The notes under the pieces were generated by a model. It saw only the letters and a program-made list of their open reading frames with translations, was not told the DNA's origin and did no database searches. Of a stretch of 22,289 bases of DNA, positions 1 to 8,784 are shown in pieces (positions within the stretch are counted from its first letter, which is position 1; each line of letters starts with the position of its first letter). This stretch comes from an uncultured Caryophanales bacterium (GTDB lineage Bacteria > Bacillota_I > Bacilli_A > RFN20 > CAG-288), in the NCBI GenBank assembly GCA_937896065.1, contig CALBLI010000039.1:1-22289 (forward strand), read 5' to 3'. The position numbers were made by a program, and so were the translations under genes.

Positions 1-3000
1 ATGGATAATCAAACATTATTTACTGAATCTGTACCATATGGAAATAAATCAACATTTACATATGATCAAAAACAATTTACTTATACTGATCCAAAGACTG
101 GAAAGATTTATAGTTTTGCTGGTTGGAAAGATGAAATTGATCCTGCTAAAACAACCATTACTGGTGATACAACATTTTACATTATGCTTGATGAATCTAA
201 AGGTAATGTGCTTGTTACATACTATGTTGATGGTAATGTATTTAAGATGGTTTCAAATCCAGTTGGAACTCTCGATCTTATAAGTGAAACTCCTAGTAAG
301 CAAGCAGATAAACAATATATCTATACCTTCTCACATTGGAAAGTTTTAAATTCAGCTGATAATAGAGTTGATTCAACAACTGCTTTAACTGCTAGTATGG
401 ATTTAGAGGCTGTCTTTACTAAAGAACTTAGAAGATATAGAGTTTCTATTGAACTTGGTACCCAATATGGAGAATCATATAATATTAAACTTTGTGATGA
501 TCAACTCATTGAATATGGAAAATTTGCTACATTAGAAGGATATAATAATGAGGATGAATTTGTTTTCATACAAGGTTATTATAAATATACTTGGGGAGAT
601 TGGTGGAATGGAGACCCAAGAACCACTCCAATAACCCAAGATATAACATTTTTAGCAATGGCAACTCCTTATTATTCTGCTAAAAAAGTTATATTTAAGA
701 TGCCAAGTGGAGACCAAGAGTACACATATAATGAAGGAAATAAATTAGAACTCATTCCTTATATACATGATCATGATACCGAGTTTTACCGATTTGAAGG
801 TTGGAGAAATGCTACAACTAAAGAGATGGTAAGTGAAGAAACTATTGTTAATGAAGATATGACTTTAGAACCAGTCATTTCATATCGAGTAAGATTTATT
901 AGATCAACAGATGGTCAAAAGATTATATCTGATACTTATGTAAGAGAAGGTGAGACTTTACCATTTGGTTTTGCTGATGGTGAATTAGATTATTCTAAAA
1001 ACTATGAAGATGAGAATCATAATATTTCAGAAGTAAAATTCAAATTCACAGGCTGGGAAGGTAATATCAATTTAGAAACTTATCATATTACTAAAGATAA
1101 AATTTTAGTAGCTTTATATGATAAACAACCACCTGTAACAAAATACACAGTAACATGGGATCTTGAAGGTGATAGAGGAACAGCTACTTATTATGAAAAT
1201 GAGACATTGATGATGCCTGTTCCACCAACCAAAGCAAGTGATTCTTTATATACATATTCATTTATGTATTTCTATGACACTTTAAATGAAAAGAAGTTAG
1301 AAGACAATAGTGTAGTTACTTCTAATATGAATATTATTGCTGTTTATCAGAAGACTCAAAAAGAATTTACGGTTACATTTAAATTTAAGAATACTAAATA
1401 TGGTGAAAAATCATTCAAAGTTAAAGCAGGTGATAAACTTGCAGTTGATTTTGCTAAAGATTTTGGTATCGCTCAAGGTATGGCATTTGGATACGGAAGA
1501 GATTCATATGTTGATGGTGATTATGAATATTTCGCTACTGGTGGACAATTTGAATGTGGAAATATAGTTCTTAATTCAAATTGGAATGATGATTATTACA
1601 TGTATTCTTCTATTATAGGAATTAATATTTACGAAGATATGGTGTTTACACCAATATATAATAGAAAAGAATTCAGACAAAAAAATGTTGTTGTTCAAAG
1701 TGAACAAGGAACCACTGGAACGATAGTTACTTTTAACAATTACAAATTAAAAGAAAGTGAAACTATTTCTAAAGATGATTTTAATGTTTACGATTTAGAA
1801 ACGGATTATGGCTACTTTAGATTTACTGGGGAATATAAAGAAAAATATGTTAAGAGTACTAACACATATTATTTTTATCCACAATTTGAAAGATATTATG
1901 AAGTAGATAGCTTAAATAAGAAAAATTATGTCTTATTTGAAGATGCATTAGGTAAACCATATCAACTTTATGAATACAGAAGAAATGGTGGTAGACATAT
2001 ATATGGTCTTCCAAATGTGAACCCAACTAAAGCAAATTCTGGAAGCAAGAAGTATACTTTTGCTTATTGGATGAATGAAGAAACTCAAGAAATTTATGAG
2101 GGTGGTGTTTTTACTTTAGATAGAAAGAACTACACTTTTGTTCCTGTTTTCTTTGAAAGTGGTGTTGATTCTCATAAAGTCACAATCAAGAATGAAAACG
2201 GTTATGTTTTCTACACTGGAAAAGTTGAACATAATAAACTTTTATCATATAAAGATGATGAAGCAGATGAATCTAAATTCAGTTACACCGGAGTGGTTGA
2301 TCAAACATATAAGAAATATAAATTCGCAGGCTGGAAAGATGATATCTCACCATATAACACTAAGATTACTGAAGATACTGAATTCATAGTTTTAACAGAG
2401 GTAGAAGATGCTAAAGTTAAACTTACTTTCTATAACGCTGATGAAACTTGGTCTAAAGTTTATGAAGTAGAAATGGGTAAGAGCTTTGAAAATAGTGCAT
2501 GGGAATATCCAAAAGTTCTTTCTACTGAAAAAACACCAGAAGGATATCAATGGGTTGCAACTCGATATTGGGTTGATGAAAATGGAAATAGATATAAAGC
2601 TTTATCTAATTTCTCAAGTTCATATATGCAAGACACTGTATTCCACTATGAAGTTGAACTCCAAGCAATTGTCTATCCTGATCTTAGATTTGATGGAATT
2701 GATGGTTGCAATAGATATTATAAATGGCGTTCAATCCGCTATGGTTCAATAACCTCTGTAGATCCAGAACTTTGTACTGGTACTTATTTCTATAATACTT
2801 ATCAAGGCACTGAGTACTCAACACCAGTTTGGATTACTAAATCATATGCCCATAAATGGATGGACGAAAATGGTGTTGAATATCCTGAAGACAGAATTGT
2901 TGTTACTTCAAGTAGATTTACACCTGTATTTGAATACACAACTTCACCATATCTTTACACAATCACCTTCAAAAACTGGGATGGATCTATTATCCATCAA

Positions 3001-4128
3001 GGTCAATATTCATATGGTGTTGGCTTATATGAAATGGGCTTTATTACATTCAAAGACCCAGTTAGACCTGGTACTGATAGTGTTGAATATGTTTTCAAAG
3101 GATGGGATAAACCTGTTAGAGTTGTCCATGAAGATGCAGTATATACTGCTGTCTTTGAGGAAAAAGTTAAAGAATATGGTGTCACTATTTCTGCTAATAT
3201 CAATTATAAAGGTACAGTCACAACTGAAACACTTTATGATGAAAGAGTACCATATGGTGGCTTCATCAATCCTGAATCAGATGCTTGGAAGCAATACTTA
3301 AAGAAGCTTGAAGAATTCAATGACAATAGCTACTTTAGATTCAACAAATCTTGGCAAAGAAATCAAGCTCCTTCAACCACTTTAGCTATCACTACACATC
3401 TACACTATGTTTTAGATATTGATAAAGAAGATGCTGTTTACACCGTCAACTATTATGTAAGAGATGTAAATTATAAATATAAAGAATTATATAAGACAGT
3501 AAAATATAAAGCAGGTGATTCTTTTGAAAGTGTAGGAACACCACGTGTTTATTATTTTGATCAAACTGGTCCAAATAAGAATAATCAGATCACAATTAAT
3601 TCTAATAAATTCTATACTACAACAAATCCAAATCATTTCACTGCTTCTAAATTCTATGAGCAAGATTGGCAAGATTGGTCAATTTTCTGCGATTTAGATT
3701 TCTATGTTGATGGTAAATATGAAGCAACCACTTATGAAATTGCATTTGGTGCTCAAACATATCTCACTGATTTGAGTATTATAACTTCTATTGATTTATA
3801 TTATAAATCAGTAACAGGCAGCACTACCTATACTAAAGCAATGCCAACTGTTTTAAAGATTAGAAAGGGATATACAATTAAACAATCATTAACACTCTTC
3901 AAAGAAGATAATTCTGGCTTTGAATACAAAGAAGGAATGTTTGATGCTGATAATTTAATACCTGATCCACAATATGCAAATGCTAGTCCAAACAATAAAT
4001 ATAATTATGTGTTTGTTGGTTGGTATAACAATGATGATGAAGTTTTAACACCAATTACCGGAGATACTGTTTTGACTGGTGATTTAAACTATATTGCAAC
4101 ATTTAAGAAAGTTCCTAAGCAATCATAA
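1..4128 (+). CDS. Giant InlB B-repeat surface protein, 5'-truncated by window edge
   Basis: About 1375 residues are visible, ending in TAA. The chain is a series of degenerate beta-grasp units like the InlB/Listeria-Bacteroides B-repeat (Flg_new-type). Each has an aromatic stretch, a GW or similar core, then a D-x-T/V run and a closing hydrophobic strand such as IAVY or AVFE. Clear cores have Trp at residues 42, 268, 352, 778, 1035 and 1341, with more divergent units between. Such proteins are exported and usually act in adhesion or surface layers of gut Firmicutes. The ATG at base 1 is probably an internal Met: no signal peptide follows, and residues 5-60 resemble the interior of the unit at about 735-795. 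The C-terminus ends KVPKQS without an LPXTG motif, membrane helix or charged tail, so any anchor or secretion signal must lie upstream. Family call is good; function is inferred. Confidence 0.8.
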   Translation: MDNQTLFTESVPYGNKSTFTYDQKQFTYTDPKTGKIYSFAGWKDEIDPAKTTITGDTTFYIMLDESKGNVLVTYYVDGNVFKMVSNPVGTLDLISETPSKQADKQYIYTFSHWKVLNSADNRVDSTTALTASMDLEAVFTKELRRYRVSIELGTQYGESYNIKLCDDQLIEYGKFATLEGYNNEDEFVFIQGYYKYTWGDWWNGDPRTTPITQDITFLAMATPYYSAKKVIFKMPSGDQEYTYNEGNKLELIPYIHDHDTEFYRFEGWRNATTKEMVSEETIVNEDMTLEPVISYRVRFIRSTDGQKIISDTYVREGETLPFGFADGELDYSKNYEDENHNISEVKFKFTGWEGNINLETYHITKDKILVALYDKQPPVTKYTVTWDLEGDRGTATYYENETLMMPVPPTKASDSLYTYSFMYFYDTLNEKKLEDNSVVTSNMNIIAVYQKTQKEFTVTFKFKNTKYGEKSFKVKAGDKLAVDFAKDFGIAQGMAFGYGRDSYVDGDYEYFATGGQFECGNIVLNSNWNDDYYMYSSIIGINIYEDMVFTPIYNRKEFRQKNVVVQSEQGTTGTIVTFNNYKLKESETISKDDFNVYDLETDYGYFRFTGEYKEKYVKSTNTYYFYPQFERYYEVDSLNKKNYVLFEDALGKPYQLYEYRRNGGRHIYGLPNVNPTKANSGSKKYTFAYWMNEETQEIYEGGVFTLDRKNYTFVPVFFESGVDSHKVTIKNENGYVFYTGKVEHNKLLSYKDDEADESKFSYTGVVDQTYKKYKFAGWKDDISPYNTKITEDTEFIVLTEVEDAKVKLTFYNADETWSKVYEVEMGKSFENSAWEYPKVLSTEKTPEGYQWVATRYWVDENGNRYKALSNFSSSYMQDTVFHYEVELQAIVYPDLRFDGIDGCNRYYKWRSIRYGSITSVDPELCTGTYFYNTYQGTEYSTPVWITKSYAHKWMDENGVEYPEDRIVVTSSRFTPVFEYTTSPYLYTITFKNWDGSIIHQGQYSYGVGLYEMGFITFKDPVRPGTDSVEYVFKGWDKPVRVVHEDAVYTAVFEEKVKEYGVTISANINYKGTVTTETLYDERVPYGGFINPESDAWKQYLKKLEEFNDNSYFRFNKSWQRNQAPSTTLAITTHLHYVLDIDKEDAVYTVNYYVRDVNYKYKELYKTVKYKAGDSFESVGTPRVYYFDQTGPNKNNQITINSNKFYTTTNPNHFTASKFYEQDWQDWSIFCDLDFYVDGKYEATTYEIAFGAQTYLTDLSIITSIDLYYKSVTGSTTYTKAMPTVLKIRKGYTIKQSLTLFKEDNSGFEYKEGMFDADNLIPDPQYANASPNNKYNYVFVGWYNNDDEVLTPITGDTVLTGDLNYIATFKKVPKQS

Positions 4129-4174
4129 ATCTTCTTATTAAATAAGTATTAATTGCTGAATCATTGTTGAAATT

Positions 4175-4207
4175 AAAATAGCCTTGATTTTATTCAAGGC
4201 TATTTTT
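4175..4207 (+). terminator. Intrinsic terminator after the B-repeat gene
   Basis: A perfect 13-bp stem pairs 4175-4187 with 4194-4206 around a 6-nt loop, and the stem runs directly into a T tract. It starts 47 bp after the stop codon of the surface protein. The A-rich 5' arm would also give a U tract on the opposite strand, so it may work in both directions and insulate the minus-strand tRNA unit. Confidence 0.85.
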
Positions 4208-4303
4208 GATTATTAACAACGTCAAAGTTATTGACGCTTACCTTACTTTGCTGTAGAAATTTTGTAAACAATTAAATATTTTTATATTTATGCCTACATA
4301 AAT

Positions 4304-4332
4304 AAAAAAAGCTAATACTTTTCGTATCAGCT
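4304..4332 (-). terminator. Intrinsic terminator after tRNA-fMet
   Basis: Read on the minus strand, a 9-bp stem (4324-4332 with 4310-4318, one G-U wobble) with loop GAAAA is followed by seven T (4310-4304). It begins 14 bp past the CCA end of the tRNA, which fits a single-gene tRNA transcript. Confidence 0.75.
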
Positions 4333-4346
4333 ATAATTGACTTTAT

Positions 4347-4421
4347 TGGTAGCGGGGGCAGGACTTGAACCTACGGCCTTCAGGTTATGAGCCTGACGAG
4401 CTACCACTGCTCCACCCCGCG
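4347..4421 (-). tRNA. Initiator tRNA-fMet (CAT anticodon), CCA encoded
   Basis: A 75-nt cloverleaf folds fully: acceptor CGCGGGG with CCCCGCT, D stem GAGC/GCTC, anticodon stem TCAGG/CCTGA with loop CTCATAA, T stem GTAGG/CCTGC, and encoded CCA. It reads as the initiator, not the elongator, because base pair 1-72 is not Watson-Crick (C1.U72) and the D stem has the purine-pyrimidine pair A11-U24. Two deviations from the textbook initiator are visible. The usual C1.A72 is C1.U72, and the three G-C pairs at 29-31/39-41 are A29-U41, G30-C40, G31-C39. It has its own promoter and terminator. Confidence 0.95.
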
Positions 4422-4432
4422 ATGACTATATT

Positions 4433-4461
4433 AGTATATATAAAATGAAAATAAATTTCAA
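4433..4461 (-). promoter_or_regulatory. Promoter of tRNA-fMet
   Basis: On the minus strand the -35 is TTGAAA (4461-4456), followed by a 17-nt spacer and the -10 TATACT (4438-4433). The -10 ends 11 bp before the first tRNA base, as expected for a short 5' leader trimmed by RNase P. The same hexamer read on the plus strand (TTTCAA) may serve as a weak -35 for the divergent ATP-grasp gene. Confidence 0.75.
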
Positions 4462-4493
4462 GAAATATAAAATAAGAGTTAAAATTATTAGAT

Positions 4494-5393
4494 ATGAAAA
4501 AAGTGCTTATTGTTATTAATTCATATTCTATCAGTGAGAATATTATTTATAAATCTACTAGATTAAAAGAGGAGCTTTTAAAATATAAGATTGAATCTGA
4601 TATTGTAAAAGCTAATCAGCTTCTTGTTAAAACTAAAGGAAATGAATTAGATTTAGAATATTTAACTGATTATTATTTTGCTATTTATCTTGATAAAGAT
4701 AACTATCTTGCTAAAGCTATATCATTAAAAATACCTCTTTATAATAATTATGAATCTTTAATTTTATCTGATGATAAAATGTTATCTATTTTAAATTTAT
4801 ATAATTCTAATATAAAAGCACCACTTACAATCTCATGTCCTTTATGTTATATAGATGAACCTAAAGTTGATGAAGTTAAATTATTTTTAGATGATGTTGA
4901 AAAAGCATTATCGTATCCAATGGTTTTTAAATTAACACATGGATCACTTGGAAAACAAGTATTTTTAATTAATAATAGAAAAGAGCTTGAAGAATATTAC
5001 TCTATGTATAAAAAAGTTCCTCATATTTATGAAGAATATTTAAACTATCATATTGGAGATGACTATCGAGTTATTGTTGTTGGAGATGAGGTTATAGCTT
5101 CAATGGAACGAGTAAATAAAAATGATTTTAGATCTAATATAGCACTAGGTGGAAAAGGATATGATGTAACAAATACACTCAATGATTCATATAAACAGCT
5201 TGCAATCAAAGCTGCTAAATGTTTAAAGCTTGATTATGCTGGAATTGATATTGCAAAAGGTAAAGATGATGAGCCTATTTTCATTGAAGCTAATGGCAAT
5301 GCTTTCTTTACTGAAATTGAAAAAGTGACTTCCATTAATATAGCAAGTCACTTTATTAAATATATCTTAAGAAAAGAAAAAATTATTGATTAG
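4494..5393 (+). CDS. RimK-like ATP-grasp ligase
   Basis: This 299-residue cytoplasmic protein looks like a complete RimK-type ATP-grasp enzyme, a family that joins an amino acid or similar amine to a carboxylate using ATP through an acyl phosphate. A pre-ATP-grasp domain covers about 1-95. The ATP-grasp core includes the nucleotide-binding Lys in VFKLTHGSLGK (143-154), the hinge acids E180-E181, the D190/R192 strand, R206, R213-N215, and the Mg2+-binding D252 and E265-x-N267 (EANGNAFF). The substrate cannot be told; glutamate ligase to a protein or cofactor is the family precedent. No ribosome binding site is seen. A TAAAAT box at 4480-4485 sits 8 nt before the ATG, so a very short leader is possible. 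The last 11 bases overlap the 3' end of potD on the other strand, with no terminator between them. Confidence 0.8.
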   Translation: MKKVLIVINSYSISENIIYKSTRLKEELLKYKIESDIVKANQLLVKTKGNELDLEYLTDYYFAIYLDKDNYLAKAISLKIPLYNNYESLILSDDKMLSILNLYNSNIKAPLTISCPLCYIDEPKVDEVKLFLDDVEKALSYPMVFKLTHGSLGKQVFLINNRKELEEYYSMYKKVPHIYEEYLNYHIGDDYRVIVVGDEVIASMERVNKNDFRSNIALGGKGYDVTNTLNDSYKQLAIKAAKCLKLDYAGIDIAKGKDDEPIFIEANGNAFFTEIEKVTSINIASHFIKYILRKEKIID

Positions 5394-7116
5394 GAAGAAG
5401 ATTTTCAGTCAGCGTCTTAAATAACTCGATGCTCTTATTTTCTTTTAAAATTCTTTCCATCTTTCTTTGCTTTCTTCTTTTCTTTTTCTGATGATTATTA
5501 TTAGCAATAAAGATAATAAAGCCAATAATTAAAATAACTACAATCAATATCAAATAATATGACCACAAAGGCAGATTATTATTTTTAACTTTTTCCCACA
5601 TTTTTAGCATGCTATCATTTTGTTTTCCAAAGTCATTCATTATGCATAAAGATGGTAATATGTTAGAATCGGGATATTGAGCATCGAACTGTCTATATCT
5701 ATCTGAGGCACTTATATAGAAAACACTATCGCTTTCTTCACTTATGGTGTTATTAAAAAAGTAGGAAACATCTTTAATAAAATAACTATTATCTTTTTCT
5801 TCATCACTAAGAGATTCAATATCTTCAATCTTAACTTCTTTTTTACCTGTCAAATATTCTTCATGATAATTTCCTTCACTATCATATCTGATATCGTAAT
5901 TAGCTTTAAGTGAGCTTAAAATATCATCACCTGCAATAACAGGAGTATATCCAATATAATCCATATTTAGTTGGGCAATATCAGGAAGTGATAAGAAATT
6001 TACAAATTCTTCAGCTAAGCTTTTGTTCTGACTGGTTTTAGGAATTACCCAACCATCAAACCAGATATTAGCTCCTGTATCAGGAAGTGAATATTTTAAA
6101 ATTGTTTTTTCACTATTATTGTTTAATGATGCTGAGAATTCATCAGCTTGATTCATTGCAAAAACAGCATCACCACTCCAAGCTATATTGATTGCAAATT
6201 TATCACCTTTAGCCATATCAATCTTACCAGAGTCAACTTCAAAACCAAAAGCATGTTTTTTAAGTGATTTTAATTCATTTAAAACATTATTTAAAGTTTC
6301 ATCATCACAGAGATTAAAAATATTAGTAAGTTTTAAATTATATTCTTCATCTGTTAGTAATTTAGCATCATGTTTTTCTTTTAAAGTTTTAAAACCTTCA
6401 TATTTCACATCATTTAATGTAAAATCTTCATAATATGCTTTTAAGATACCAACTGCATAAGAATCACGCATAGAGTCTTTAATAGCTAAAAGATTATCGT
6501 ACTTATCATCCCATAAAGATAACCATGATGTTAAATCACTTCTCATAGTTTTAGAATCGATACCACGTGATTTTAAAGCTGAATAATTATCATTATATAA
6601 AATACCTAACGTGCCCCACATATATGGTCTACAATAAGATGAGACAATATTCTTTTTACCATCAATTTTGATACTAGATATTTTGTCTTTGATAAATGGT
6701 GAAACATTTTGTTCATAATCTGGTGTTGAAGTATCAGAAAATGGAACAATCAAATCCTCAGCAATCATTTTTTGAATGACATAATCTGATGGACAAATTA
6801 AATCATAAGAGACTGAACCAATTTTAAGTTGGGAAAGCATAGTTTCATTAGTATCAAAAGTTGAATATTTAATAGTTACATTCTTTCCTTTTTTTAGCAT
6901 GTAATCATGAAATAAAGTTGGAATATCGACGCTTTGATCTTCACTATCAATAGCCATATAATCTTCCCAGTTATAGACGTTTAAAGTTATGTTTTCTAAG
7001 CTTTCTGCTCTTTTAATTAAAATATCATTATTTGCAACGTGCAAAACAGGAAGAAGGGAGGGAGCAAAAACATATGAAAGAAGTGATATTTTAGCAAATA
7101 AATGTCTACTTTTCAT
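5383..7116 (-). CDS. potD: PotD-type polyamine-binding protein with C-terminal membrane anchor
   Basis: This 577-residue protein is the extracytoplasmic receptor of the PotABCD spermidine/putrescine importer. After a hydrophobic leader (about 8-28) come family hallmarks: YNWEDY near 48, YDLICPSDY, WGTLGILYN, LWDDKY, IAWSGDAVFAMNQ and WFDGWVIPKTSQN with the following LAEEFVNFL helix. It departs from the usual 340-360 residue PotD in three ways. The leader has no lipobox cysteine. An extra segment of about 130 residues follows the binding core. A single strong transmembrane helix (518-538) is followed by a 39-residue tail that opens with a dense Lys/Arg cluster. Membrane anchoring therefore appears to be C-terminal, with the basic tail in the cytoplasm. 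The ATG overlaps the end of potC by 11 bases, so translation is probably coupled. The 3' end overlaps the convergent ATP-grasp gene. Confidence 0.88.
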   Translation of the reverse strand: MKSRHLFAKISLLSYVFAPSLLPVLHVANNDILIKRAESLENITLNVYNWEDYMAIDSEDQSVDIPTLFHDYMLKKGKNVTIKYSTFDTNETMLSQLKIGSVSYDLICPSDYVIQKMIAEDLIVPFSDTSTPDYEQNVSPFIKDKISSIKIDGKKNIVSSYCRPYMWGTLGILYNDNYSALKSRGIDSKTMRSDLTSWLSLWDDKYDNLLAIKDSMRDSYAVGILKAYYEDFTLNDVKYEGFKTLKEKHDAKLLTDEEYNLKLTNIFNLCDDETLNNVLNELKSLKKHAFGFEVDSGKIDMAKGDKFAINIAWSGDAVFAMNQADEFSASLNNNSEKTILKYSLPDTGANIWFDGWVIPKTSQNKSLAEEFVNFLSLPDIAQLNMDYIGYTPVIAGDDILSSLKANYDIRYDSEGNYHEEYLTGKKEVKIEDIESLSDEEKDNSYFIKDVSYFFNNTISEESDSVFYISASDRYRQFDAQYPDSNILPSLCIMNDFGKQNDSMLKMWEKVKNNNLPLWSYYLILIVVILIIGFIIFIANNNHQKKKRRKQRKMERILKENKSIELFKTLTENLLPNQ

Positions 7117-7981
7117 TTAACTTAATCCTCCTTTTTTTATGTAAACTTAAAAGCTTACTAGCTTTTTTAGCTTTGACATTAACATAGATAGAACGGACAA
7201 TAACAATAGTTACAACAATTAAGAAGATGAAAGTGGTTAGTGGCCTCATTTCAGGAGGAACAGCACCTTTCTTGATCTTAGCCTGAATGAGAGTTGATAA
7301 AGTTTCAATTTGCCCTTCACCTGATAATAGACCGGGGCCTCTTGTAAAAGCAGTAACAATAAAATCATCTAATGATAAAGTAAAGGCTAAAACAAAACCA
7401 GATATTATGCCAGGAACAATTTGTGGAATGATAACTTTATGAATAGCTTTAGTAGGAGTAGTTCCTAAATCAAGAGCGGCTTCATATAATGATGGATCCA
7501 TTTGGGTTAATTTAGGTTTAACATTGATATAAACAAAAGGAATTGCTAAAGTGCAGTGACCAATAAGTAAAGTGTAGAAAGAAAAAATAGATTTACCTTG
7601 GAATATTTTTTGACCAATGAAAACAAACATGACAGTAAGTGACATAGCAATGACAACTTCAGCATTGACGATAGGGACTTGATTTATTGATTCAACAATT
7701 TTTCTAGTTCTATTTTTCATATAATAGACACCGATTGCACCTAATGCACCAACAATGGTTGAAACAAGTGAAGCAATTAAAGCTAATATCAAGGTATTAC
7801 CTAAAGCTGTCAATATCTCTTTATTTTTAAATAAATCACCATAAAGTTTAAAACTGAAGCCTGACCATTGACCTGTTATTGTTGCACCAGTAAAAGAATA
7901 AACAATCAAATAAAGAATAGGAAGATAAGTTACAAGCAAAATTAAGTAAATATAAATGTATGATAATATTTTCTTTACCAT
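7106..7981 (-). CDS. potC: Polyamine ABC transporter permease PotC
   Basis: At 291 residues this is a full-length binding-protein-dependent permease of the PotC type. It forms half of the membrane channel through which polyamines are driven by PotA ATPase. Six hydrophobic segments can be read, starting with about 8-30 and 61-87. The cytoplasmic EAA loop that docks on the ATPase begins at E167 (EAALDLGTTPTKAI...), followed by the LDDFIVTAF segment typical of PotC. The C-terminus carries a basic tail rich in Lys and Arg. The start ATG overlaps the potB stop by 7 bases (ATGGTAA), so it is likely read by reinitiation. It is third of four genes in the transporter operon. Confidence 0.92.
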   Translation of the reverse strand: MVKKILSYIYIYLILLVTYLPILYLIVYSFTGATITGQWSGFSFKLYGDLFKNKEILTALGNTLILALIASLVSTIVGALGAIGVYYMKNRTRKIVESINQVPIVNAEVVIAMSLTVMFVFIGQKIFQGKSIFSFYTLLIGHCTLAIPFVYINVKPKLTQMDPSLYEAALDLGTTPTKAIHKVIIPQIVPGIISGFVLAFTLSLDDFIVTAFTRGPGLLSGEGQIETLSTLIQAKIKKGAVPPEMRPLTTFIFLIVVTIVIVRSIYVNVKAKKASKLLSLHKKRRIKLNEK

Positions 7982-8784
7982 GATCCACTTCCTCCTTTTT
8001 CACTTTCTTTTTGAAATTTACCAGTCAGTAACATACATAAGAAGATGATAACTAACATGATAAGTGACATAAACGAGCCTCCATTCCAATCACTATTTGA
8101 AAATGATAAATAAATGGAGTTACCAAACAACATAATCTTTCCTTCAGACATAGTATCTGAAATGACATATGATGAAATAGTAGGCATAAATACCATCATT
8201 GAAGCAGATATAACACCGGCTAAAGTTTGTGGGAAATAAGCTTTACAAAATGTTTTAAATGGATTGCATCCTAAATCTTTAGCAGCTTCAATTCTAGAAT
8301 AATCTATCTTCAGCATAGTTGAGTACAAAGGAAGTATTGTAAATGGCAAATAATTTAAAACCATACCAACCATAGTACAAAAAAGTGGATGTTGACCAGT
8401 TGTTGTATGAAACCATCCTAAGATGATTGATAATAAATCTCTTAAAGCACCTGTTCTCAAAACAAAGTTGATCCAACTAGGTAAAACAAATAAAAGAACT
8501 AGGATATAGCTTTTATTAATTTTAGGATTGGATAATAAATAAGCTAAAGGATAAGCGATAAGAAGACATAAAAGAGTATTAAACAGACCAATCAATACTG
8601 AAATTAATAAGACATTTAATTTAGTAGTAGATGTAAAAAACTCTTTAAAAGCATTAAAAGTAAAATAGCCATTACTATCTGTAAAAGCATAGAAGATGAT
8701 AAACAAAATAGGGATAATGATGAATAATATTAAAAATAAAGCAAAAGGAATTGCTAGTGACTTTCTAAATGCTCTATCTTTCAT
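7975..8784 (-). CDS. potB: Polyamine ABC transporter permease PotB
   Basis: This 269-residue permease is the partner of PotC. The first helix (about 11-34) is very hydrophobic and further helices follow at about 57-84, 92-108, 134-155, 187-205 and 238-254. The EAA loop starts at E166 (EAAKDLGCNPFKTFCKAYFP), where the channel contacts PotA. Length and motif order match PotB of Firmicutes and Mollicutes. Its ATG lies inside the end of potA (11-base overlap), which favours translational coupling and fixed stoichiometry. The alternative reading, a permease for another small cation or a sulfate/iron-type substrate, is less likely because the neighbouring receptor is PotD-like. Confidence 0.92.
   Translation of the reverse strand: MKDRAFRKSLAIPFALFLILFIIIPILFIIFYAFTDSNGYFTFNAFKEFFTSTTKLNVLLISVLIGLFNTLLCLLIAYPLAYLLSNPKINKSYILVLLFVLPSWINFVLRTGALRDLLSIILGWFHTTTGQHPLFCTMVGMVLNYLPFTILPLYSTMLKIDYSRIEAAKDLGCNPFKTFCKAYFPQTLAGVISASMMVFMPTISSYVISDTMSEGKIMLFGNSIYLSFSNSDWNGGSFMSLIMLVIIFLCMLLTGKFQKESEKGGSGSW

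Noticed and set aside
2846..3301. 151-residue frame within the B-repeat gene
   Set aside because: Out-of-frame shadow with Met/Leu/Ile-rich composition produced by the AT-rich repeat codons.
4220..4236. Hairpin CGTCAA/TTGACG between the B-repeat gene and the tRNA
   Set aside because: Only six base pairs, no T run, and a better terminator already exists 14 bp upstream.
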